30,523 nucleotides of DNA, taken from assembly GCA_964472785.1 (NCBI GenBank), contig CAYYMH010000050.1, forward strand, positions 1 to 30,523, given 5' to 3'. Of the stretch, positions 24,722 through 30,523 are shown one piece after another. The notes beneath the pieces are model-generated. The model saw nothing but the letters and a program-made list of their open reading frames with translations. It did no database searches and was not told the DNA's origin. The translations under genes and the position numbers were made by a program. The stretch is from CAYYMH01 sp964472785 (GTDB lineage Bacteria; Zhuqueibacterota; Zhuqueibacteria; Thermofontimicrobiales; Thermofontimicrobiaceae). Position 1 is the first letter of the stretch; the number at the start of each line of letters is the position of its first letter.

Positions 24722-25635
24722 TTTTCAATCGTTAGTAAGTCCGCTTGACATTTCATGGGAATGTTTAAAACTCCCTGCGCCGGATTCTCCAGGTCAGATA
24801 GCAGATTGTTTAACAGTTCGTCCGGTACGCCAGATTGATGAATTAAAAAATACGGCATCACGCGATATGTCCCCACTGGAAGATCCCCTTCGTTGATTTG
24901 ATAACCGGTAATCCAGGTTCGCGCTTCGTGGGACAGAGATTCAGTCATCAGATTAATTTCACCCGGTACTTCCTTGACAGAAAAAGTATAAATGGTTTTT
25001 TGATCAGTGCCAATTTTTTCAAGATAGACTAAGGCTGTTGGTCCCTGCGGTAAATTTGGATACTGAACAACTACCGATTCATTTAGGGTATTAATATCTA
25101 AAATTACACTCATCGGTTTTTCCCAGCCAGTATTAAAGTTACATATTTCAGCGATAATATTGTTGTTTTCCGCCGGTACAGGGAACAATTTAGGATCAAG
25201 GTTAATTTTGACATTAGCCAGCTTCTGCAGTGTTTTGATGGTTTTGATTTCACCATCTGCGTTCAAATCACCTTTATCCAATTGGATTTGTCCTTTGTGT
25301 AAAACAACCTTTGCAGAGTCAAGTTTGTAATTAGCTGAAAAGTAGTAAAGATTAAAGGCGCCTGTTAAGCCGCCGCCTGACTGGCTATTCGGTGACGGAA
25401 TTTGGAGTTCAAATTTTCCCTCCGCATCGGAATAGGTGCCGACATCGAGTCCTTCCAGATAGAGATAAACATTGTCAGGAGATATTTTATCGCTCAATTT
25501 TACCTGTCCGGTGATTTCTCTGTATTTTGAGCTGATCTGGTCTGAATCCAGTGGGTTGCTGGTGCATTGAATGAGAACAAAAGGGGAGATAATCAAAAAA
25601 GAGAAAATTAATTTTCTGATCGTGCTTTTTCTCAT
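24718..25635 (-). CDS. Putative surface lipoprotein, paralogue A
   Basis: A 305-residue lipoprotein with a clear lipobox (VLIQC, Cys24) after a hydrophobic segment. The mature part opens with CTSNPLDSD and a predicted beta-sandwich domain (GQVKLSDKISPDN, LEGLDVGTYSDAEGKFELQI), reminiscent of carboxypeptidase-regulatory domains, and a SGGGLTGAFNLYYF strand. AGAAAGGA upstream of ATG 25635 supports the start. It is the first of a tandem duplicated pair downstream of the TonB-dependent receptor gene (155 nt gap). It is not a SusD-type protein, since no TPR-like helices are seen. A binding partner for the receptor is inferred from context only. Confidence 0.78.
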   Translation of the reverse strand: MRKSTIRKLIFSFLIISPFVLIQCTSNPLDSDQISSKYREITGQVKLSDKISPDNVYLYLEGLDVGTYSDAEGKFELQIPSPNSQSGGGLTGAFNLYYFSANYKLDSAKVVLHKGQIQLDKGDLNADGEIKTIKTLQKLANVKINLDPKLFPVPAENNNIIAEICNFNTGWEKPMSVILDINTLNESVVVQYPNLPQGPTALVYLEKIGTDQKTIYTFSVKEVPGEINLMTESLSHEARTWITGYQINEGDLPVGTYRVMPYFLIHQSGVPDELLNNLLSDLENPAQGVLNIPMKCQADLLTIEK

Positions 25636-25694
25636 TTAATGTATCCTTTCTGAATTTAAAAAGGAGTAAAGTTGTTAAAAATCACTGAATAAAA

Positions 25695-25750
25695 GGAATT
25701 AATCCGTTAGGATTTTATAACTCACTTTTAAAATAAAAGCCTGACGGCTT
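25695..25750. repeat. Intergenic repeat with two small hairpins (copy 2 of AATCC-GGATT element)
   Basis: Positions 25695-25719 match the stretch at 17291-17315 at 22 of 25 positions. AATCC-GTTA-GGATT (25701-25714) is its hairpin. A second analogous hairpin, AAGCC-TGAC-GGCTT (25737-25750), follows. It sits between the receptor and the first lipoprotein gene and could lower readthrough. Confidence 0.55.
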
Positions 25751-25789
25751 AACTCCATATAACTAATCGAGTACAGCGAATCGGCACTT

Positions 25790-28027
25790 TCAAAATTCTA
25801 TTCCGGCTGTCAGATAATAACGATGATCTCTCAATGCCAGTCCTTCCAGATCGGTATCGTCATTCAATAAATTACGGATGCTCACATTGCCGAATACTTT
25901 GAAACCGTGAAGGCGAAACGATTTGCTCAAGTGAATATCCACATTCATGTATTCCGGCAGAATGACTTCATTGAACAAACCATTGGGCTGCCTGACCCAA
26001 CCGGTCTGCTCGCTTTCGATGAACCAATGCAGGAGTAGTGAGTAGCCAGCATGATCAAGCATCAGATTTGCGATGCGTTTCATGTCATATTTGAACGGAA
26101 AGGCTGCCTTCTCCGAGATGTCGTATTGGGAAAATCCGAACTCAACCGTAATTTTTTTTCGTAAAAGAAAAACACTGGATTTGGTTTCAAAACCGGAAAT
26201 CCGGGCATCCGGTACGTTGTCGTAAAAAGCAATGGGCATCCCAAAAATATACAACGGGCGGAATTTGTTGTCGTAATTATTCTTTATGTAATTGGCAGTG
26301 ATCTGCCAGCCGTAAATCGTGGGATGATAGCGTGTGTGACGTTTTAGTACCAACCCGATTTCCACGCTGTTATTTTTTTCCGGTTCCAGATTCGGTTGCA
26401 GCGATGTTTGCTGGAACGCTAATTCCGAACTGATCAGTTGCGACAGCGAAGGGAATTTGACATTTTTTCCGATGTTCATAAACACATCAAATGCAAAGTC
26501 GTTTTTCATTCCGGAAAATTTGGTGGCGAACTTGAACATGGTTTCATCCCACGTGTTCAAATTATCTGTGCTAATTGTTGATTGCAATGTCTGATCTCCC
26601 GCTTTGTCAACCACTTTGTCGTGGCGAACGCTGAAATCGAAATCAACATTATCAATCATTTCGCTGCCACTTGGCAGGTGGAATTTGAGAATGGATGCAA
26701 TGCCGTGGTGCATGCGCTCCAGCGATGATGCTTCCTGATTAATATTCTCAAAATCGAAATCGCTGCGCCAGTCGCTGAAATTAAGCTGGCCATGTTCAAA
26801 ATGGTAGGATACCAGCAGCTCCATTTGTTTCAGCGTAAAGGTTTTTTCCAAACGGATATTATTGGTCTGATCTTCGAGTTCGCGATCTAAAATTCCAAAT
26901 TGATTGTTGAGCGATTGAGTTTCGTCCAATTGGCGTTGTGAAGCAGAAATGACGACATTTTTCAATTTGTAAATATTCCCGCTGTACCGCAAGCCGATAA
27001 TTTGATTCAAATTAGCCACTGTTTCGTTATCACGGTTGTTCAGATAGTCCAGCGTTGATCGAATGTAAGTAAGTCCCAATGTATTGGCTGAAAGATTTTC
27101 GTCAGTTTCTGAAAAGTGATATTCCACATTCGCCGTATGATGGGTTGCCCGGTTTTCCAGCGCATAGTTCTCACCGGAACCGGAAAATCGGCGTTTCGCG
27201 CCACCTTTGCGAAAACTGTAAGAGCCGTACAAATTTCCCACATTTTTAAAGAAATGCAGACCCCAGTTGCCCGAATCGTAAGTTCCCACTCGCTGTTGAA
27301 AGCGAATCGTGTAATCTTCCTGAGTTTTGGGCACAATGTTAACCACACCGGAAAATGCTTCCGAGCCGTACAGCACGGTATTGCTGCCTTTGATTAATTC
27401 AAACCGCTGCACATCCTCCAAGTCGATCAACGAAAGATCGAAAATATTATTGAACTGACTGTTCATTTTGATGCCGTTGTACAGAACCACAACATCATCG
27501 GCATTCCCTCCCCGAATGGAAATCGTTTTTTTTCCGCTTAATTCTTCCTCTACCTGAACGCTGTGGTCAGCGCGCAGCAGATCAGCAGCATCCACGTAAC
27601 CGCGCAATTCAAAATCCTTTGCCTTGACCAGTGATGTCATTTGCGGCAAATCCTTTTTAATTTCCAGTTTTTCACCCACAGCCTGAACTTCGACTGCCTG
27701 AAGCGGGATCACTCTGGGCTGAAGATAAATTTCGACATCACCGGAAGTCAGCTCTTTAATATTGACTGTTTTGACGTCATAATTAATGTGCTGAAACGCA
27801 ACTTTCATTTTTGAGTGCGGATTGGGAACGATCAGTTCAAAGCGTCCTGCAAAATCACTGATCGTCCCGATCTGCGTATCACTCACATAGACGTTCGCAT
27901 AAGCAATACCGCGATGCGTATTTATGTCAAAAACTTTTCCTTTAAGCGTGATCTCGTCTGCTGATATTAAATTTGAGAAGAATAACAACGGACAGAGGAG
28001 AAGGAGAAGGGGTTTTTTAAAATCCAT
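25790..28027 (-). CDS. TonB-dependent outer-membrane receptor with carboxypeptidase-regulatory N-domain
   Basis: A 745-residue outer-membrane receptor. A signal peptide (about 1-23, ends ISA-DE) is followed by a carboxypeptidase-regulatory-like domain (about 28-105: LKGKVFDINTHRGIAYANV), a plug (about 125-240, with SIRGGNADDVVVLYNG and FELIKGSNTVLYGSEAFSGV) and a beta-barrel ending in Phe (LTAGIEF), typical of barrel insertion. ATG 28027 is chosen over the upstream TTG 28054 because GGAGGAAGCT lies just before it and the signal peptide starts cleanly. The partner genes downstream are two lipoproteins and a propeller, not a SusD homologue. The ligand is not predictable. Confidence 0.93.
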   Translation of the reverse strand: MDFKKPLLLLLCPLLFFSNLISADEITLKGKVFDINTHRGIAYANVYVSDTQIGTISDFAGRFELIVPNPHSKMKVAFQHINYDVKTVNIKELTSGDVEIYLQPRVIPLQAVEVQAVGEKLEIKKDLPQMTSLVKAKDFELRGYVDAADLLRADHSVQVEEELSGKKTISIRGGNADDVVVLYNGIKMNSQFNNIFDLSLIDLEDVQRFELIKGSNTVLYGSEAFSGVVNIVPKTQEDYTIRFQQRVGTYDSGNWGLHFFKNVGNLYGSYSFRKGGAKRRFSGSGENYALENRATHHTANVEYHFSETDENLSANTLGLTYIRSTLDYLNNRDNETVANLNQIIGLRYSGNIYKLKNVVISASQRQLDETQSLNNQFGILDRELEDQTNNIRLEKTFTLKQMELLVSYHFEHGQLNFSDWRSDFDFENINQEASSLERMHHGIASILKFHLPSGSEMIDNVDFDFSVRHDKVVDKAGDQTLQSTISTDNLNTWDETMFKFATKFSGMKNDFAFDVFMNIGKNVKFPSLSQLISSELAFQQTSLQPNLEPEKNNSVEIGLVLKRHTRYHPTIYGWQITANYIKNNYDNKFRPLYIFGMPIAFYDNVPDARISGFETKSSVFLLRKKITVEFGFSQYDISEKAAFPFKYDMKRIANLMLDHAGYSLLLHWFIESEQTGWVRQPNGLFNEVILPEYMNVDIHLSKSFRLHGFKVFGNVSIRNLLNDDTDLEGLALRDHRYYLTAGIEF

Positions 28028-28088
28028 AGCTTCCTCCAAAAAGTTAGCTAACAACGAGCGATTTATGATTAAAGGGGAAAAACATCTT

Positions 28089-28118
28089 TTTATACGTGGT
28101 TAAATGATGAAGTTACAA
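28089..28118 (-). promoter_or_regulatory. Possible sigma70-like promoter of the TonB receptor gene
   Basis: On the - strand, TTGTAA (28118-28113) and TATAAA (28094-28089) are separated by 18 nt, about 60 nt upstream of ATG 28027. FCB bacteria often use different -33/-7 boxes, so this is a tentative reading. Confidence 0.35.
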
Positions 28119-28259
28119 ATAATTAGTTAAAAATATAAAAATATTGTTCCGCATGTGGATTGAAATTTTAACAATAAAGTAATCAGCGCCTTATGAACAA
28201 TTCAATTGCTTGTGATAATGATTAGCGTGCAATGTGTGTAACTTTGTGATAAAATAGGA

Positions 28260-28273
28260 TGCAATCGCTTGCA
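28260..28273 (-). terminator. Weak terminator-like hairpin after the DUF3783 gene
   Basis: On the - strand, TGCAA-GCGA-TTGCA (28273-28260) forms a 5-bp stem closed by a GNRA loop and is followed by a T-rich TCCTATTTTATC. The stem is short, so it is only suggestive. The rest of the 265-nt gap to the receptor gene shows only the possible promoter and a CAATTCAATTG palindrome. Confidence 0.35.
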
Positions 28274-28292
28274 CAGATTAATCAATTACGAT

Positions 28293-28715
28293 CTATTCGT
28301 TTTTACTCATTGCCTGTCGCTCTGCTAACAATTCTCTGATCAGATTTTTCAACGTCCATGTTTCGGAAACCGGAGTGAGAGTCGCCCAAAGAGCCGGAGG
28401 AAGTTGCTGGTTTTTATACGCTGATATGATTTCGTGTAATTCCTTTTCGAACAATCCGGAGAGAATCATGGTTTTCGGTAATTGGAGTTCGGGCACAAGT
28501 TCCGAATCAGTAACCGATTTTAAGATTTCAGCCAATGTCTTTTTCAGGTCTGCTTTTCGCGCGAAAATAATCGGGAGCTTTTCGAAATGCTGTTGTCCGG
28601 TCAGCTCCATCAATTGATGCTGTTCCTGTTCAGTGTAACCACAGGCTAATATTTTGCGCGGACCGTACATGTGCTGATCCGTGGATTCGACTTTCTTGAA
28701 CGTTCCGTTATTCAT
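28293..28715 (-). CDS. DUF3783-domain protein
   Basis: A 140-residue cytosolic protein. The C-terminal part (about 80-135) has the MILSGLFEKELHEIISAYK segment that I associate with DUF3783, followed by LPPALWATLTPVSETWTLKNLI. The N-terminal part, around RKILACGYTEQEQHQL, is a related look-alike half, so the protein may contain two similar half-domains. A GGTGA lies about 8 nt before ATG 28715; an internal Met16 start is possible. It is 118 nt downstream of the SufB-type gene on the same strand. No function is known to me. Confidence 0.65.
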   Translation of the reverse strand: MNNGTFKKVESTDQHMYGPRKILACGYTEQEQHQLMELTGQQHFEKLPIIFARKADLKKTLAEILKSVTDSELVPELQLPKTMILSGLFEKELHEIISAYKNQQLPPALWATLTPVSETWTLKNLIRELLAERQAMSKNE

Positions 28716-28833
28716 ATATAATCACCAATGTGTCTTTTAAGGCTTGTTTTGTTTAAAGGTAGCATTCACCTGAATTCGTTCAAATAAATAACGACTTGTG
28801 TTTTAAGCTGATAGCTGATTGCTACACGTTATT

Positions 28834-29772
28834 TTATGACAACAATCCATTAATAATCAACTCAACCGCGTCATCCTCGGACAGCCCGCGCGACATCAGC
28901 GTTTCCAACTGTTTGCTGTCCACACTACCAATGGCAGCCTCGTGCGTCACATGCGCTTTGGGATGCGCCACGTCAACAATGGGAATCGCTTTGGCAATGC
29001 CGTTATCCTGAATAATTTCGTGGCAGTCCACATGTCCGCGGGTGTAAGCTGCCGTTGCTTTGAGCGTGTTATAAACCTCGGCTTTGGCATGATCCCGCAC
29101 CGCGATTTTGGAGGTGAGCACACCCCGGGCACTTTCACCGACCAGAAAGCCGGATTCCCGGATTTCAATAATATCGTCTCCCTGACCATTGATGCGCGAT
29201 GTCATTTCCATGACGCTGTCTTTTTCTCCGGTGATGGCGTAATCGATGTAAATTTCACCAACCCTGCCTTTGAGCAGTTCGAATTCGGTGATAAATTTAC
29301 TCCCCGCTGCAAGGTTGACCTCGGCTTTGGGATAAACTTTGATGCCGCCTTTTTGTCCGTGGACGTGCCGTTCAAAGTAGGTGTACCTGGCATTTTCCCC
29401 AATATTGATTTTGGCATTCATGATATGTTTGATATCCACCGCATTGGGAAACGTGCAATGCGAAAGCAGGGAAATCTGGGAATTCTTTTCCACATTCACG
29501 GTCATGTCAATTTTTTGCACACCGGTTTCCGGAATGATGCCAAAACACAAATGCACCGGTTTCTTCACCACGGTGCCTTCTTTTAACCGCATGTCCAATC
29601 GGATGCCGTCTTTTTCCGCAGTCACATCCATTTCCAGTCCGGGAACGAGATGCGATCCCAATACTTCATTTTCGTGAATCACCAGATGAGCTACTTCCGG
29701 ATCATTGAGTACGCCCGCGTCAGATTCTGTTGTCTCGTAGAGTTCGGTCATTTTCTGCTTGTCGGCTGTCAT
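28834..29772 (-). CDS. sufB: SufB/SufD-family scaffold subunit of iron-sulfur assembly (minimal, SmsB-like)
   Basis: A 312-residue cytosolic protein with the SufB/SufD right-handed beta-helix core, seen in TYFERHVHG, EVYNTLKATAAYTRGHVDCHEI and the C-terminal THEAAIGSVDSKQLETLMSRGLSEDDA. SufB scaffolds build [Fe-S] clusters with the SufC ATPase. By alignment from memory to E. coli SufB, the key Cys405 and Glu434 correspond to Cys250 and Glu278 here. At 312 residues it lacks the long N-terminal region of standard SufB (about 495) and matches the short SMS-type subunit. ATG 29772 follows AGAGGAGC and overlaps the sufC stop by 4 nt; an upstream extension to 29829 lies inside sufC and is rejected. 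No sufD, sufS or sufU is seen in the window. Confidence 0.88.
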   Translation of the reverse strand: MTADKQKMTELYETTESDAGVLNDPEVAHLVIHENEVLGSHLVPGLEMDVTAEKDGIRLDMRLKEGTVVKKPVHLCFGIIPETGVQKIDMTVNVEKNSQISLLSHCTFPNAVDIKHIMNAKINIGENARYTYFERHVHGQKGGIKVYPKAEVNLAAGSKFITEFELLKGRVGEIYIDYAITGEKDSVMEMTSRINGQGDDIIEIRESGFLVGESARGVLTSKIAVRDHAKAEVYNTLKATAAYTRGHVDCHEIIQDNGIAKAIPIVDVAHPKAHVTHEAAIGSVDSKQLETLMSRGLSEDDAVELIINGLLS

Positions 29773-30512
29773 TTTTGCTCCTCTGTTTCGTTCTCTTCCG
29801 GAAGATTTTTGTGATCGCAGGTCAGGCATCTGTCTTCAAAATAGTGCTGAATTCTGTCAACGCGTCCCTTATCGTAAATCTGTCCGCCGCACAGGAGAAA
29901 AGCGTGATCTGCCTGCTTGAGCACGGTTAAGCTGTGAGTGATTAAAATGATGGTTGAGCCAATTTCTTTCAGGTATTTGAGCGCGTTGAAAATATTTTCC
30001 AGTGACGCCACGTCGATGCCGGAATCCGGTTCGTCCAACATGACAAACTTCGGTCGCATCGCCAGAATCGACGCCATTTCAACCTTTTTACGCTCGCCGC
30101 CACTCAGTGTTTTATCCAGCGCCCGCTTGGCATAAGTTGCCGGATCGAGACCCATTTTATCCAGCACGTCATCCGCATTCACGTCTTTTCTGCCGTTGGC
30201 TGCCGCTTTGATGAATGCTTCGATGGATAAACCTTCGTAACGCGCCGGTTCCTGCCACGCCAGGGTGATGCCTTTTTGGGCGCGCTGATCAATGGTTAAA
30301 TCTTTAATAGATTCATTCTCGTACAAAATATTGCCGCGAAAATCGCGATAACCAGCCAGTCCCATAATGGTGTAGGCAAGGGTGGATTTTCCCGCGCCAT
30401 TGGGCCCGACCACTGCGTGAATGTGTCCTTCCCAAAAATCCACGCTCAAGCCATCCAGAATCGGTTTGCCGTTAAAAGAAAGGGATAAATTTTCTACCTT
30501 CAAAATCGTCAT
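29769..30512 (-). CDS. sufC: SufC-type ABC ATPase of iron-sulfur assembly
   Basis: A 247-residue soluble ABC ATPase that powers [Fe-S] assembly on its SufB partner. Walker A G36-PNGAGKST (36-44), Q-loop W86-Q87-EPARYEG, signature L136-SGGERKKVEM, Walker B F156-VMLDEPDSGID167 (the DSGID variant is typical of SufC) and H-loop His193 are all present. An extra C-terminal tail ends RCLTCDHKNLPEENETEEQK, with Cys229 and Cys232 forming a CxxC motif not needed for the ATPase. ATG 30512 is preceded by AAGGA 6 nt away. Its stop overlaps the SufB-type start by 4 nt, so the pair is translated together. Upstream context is outside the window. Confidence 0.92.
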   Translation of the reverse strand: MTILKVENLSLSFNGKPILDGLSVDFWEGHIHAVVGPNGAGKSTLAYTIMGLAGYRDFRGNILYENESIKDLTIDQRAQKGITLAWQEPARYEGLSIEAFIKAAANGRKDVNADDVLDKMGLDPATYAKRALDKTLSGGERKKVEMASILAMRPKFVMLDEPDSGIDVASLENIFNALKYLKEIGSTIILITHSLTVLKQADHAFLLCGGQIYDKGRVDRIQHYFEDRCLTCDHKNLPEENETEEQK

Positions 30513-30523
30513 GGTGTGTCCTT

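Noticed and set aside
24718..28027. SusC/SusD polysaccharide utilisation pair
   Set aside because: The receptor is shorter than typical SusC, and the lipoproteins are beta-rich, not SusD-like helical proteins.
28028..28054. Upstream TTG start for the TonB receptor
   Set aside because: It spans the GGAGG ribosome-binding site and would place extra acidic residues before the signal peptide.
28942..29586. 214-codon open frame opposite the SufB-type gene
   Set aside because: An antisense shadow of a strongly conserved gene; the translation has no recognisable domain.

Overview
The window looks like a chromosomal segment of an FCB-superphylum Gram-negative bacterium, probably Calditrichota/KSB1-like or Ignavibacteria-like. 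The main evidence is a type IX secretion-style C-terminal tail on a secreted propeller protein (a YPNPFN motif near residue 629). An S46 dipeptidyl-peptidase, a tricorn-like protease, and a TonB-dependent receptor with a carboxypeptidase-regulatory N-terminus fit the same group. The lineage is inferred from gene content; no rRNA, tRNA, CRISPR array, integrase or transposase was seen.

Layout, left to right. (1) 36-671: a corrinoid-binding methyltransferase subunit ending in a good terminator hairpin. (2) 877-17277, all + strand: an ABC-F ATPase, then a carbohydrate locus holding a cytosolic GH38-family protein, a DUF4185-like protein, a sugar ABC importer (binding protein plus two permeases, no ATPase), a long PfkB-type kinase, an S46 peptidase, two uroporphyrinogen-decarboxylase (UroD)-fold proteins and a second DUF4185-like protein. 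(3) 17421-21344: a tricorn protease homologue and a GNAT acetyltransferase. (4) 21683-28027, - strand: a TonB-dependent receptor, two tandem paralogous lipoproteins and a 14-repeat YCF48-type double propeller. (5) 28293-30512, - strand: a DUF3783 protein and a SufB/SufC-type iron-sulfur assembly pair matching the minimal (SMS-like) arrangement.

How the parts may work together (inference). The importer would bring a glycoside into the cytosol. The GH38-like and DUF4185-like proteins, both without signal peptides, would process it there, and the PfkB kinase would phosphorylate a released sugar. The UroD-fold proteins are of the methyltransferase type and a corrinoid protein lies a few genes upstream, so removal of O-methyl groups from a methylated sugar is a testable idea. 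The S46 and tricorn-like proteases carry export signals and could supply a peptide-degrading arm, for example for glycopeptides.

The most unusual points are these: the GH38-like protein has Thr where the family nucleophile/zinc-ligand Asp is expected; one of the two UroD paralogues has lost the His-x-Cys...Cys zinc ligands; the S46 enzyme has Met at the position that separates DPP7 from DPP11; two fold-back intergenic elements sit inside the sugar locus; and a receptor, twin lipoproteins and a double propeller form a non-SusCD cell-surface cluster.
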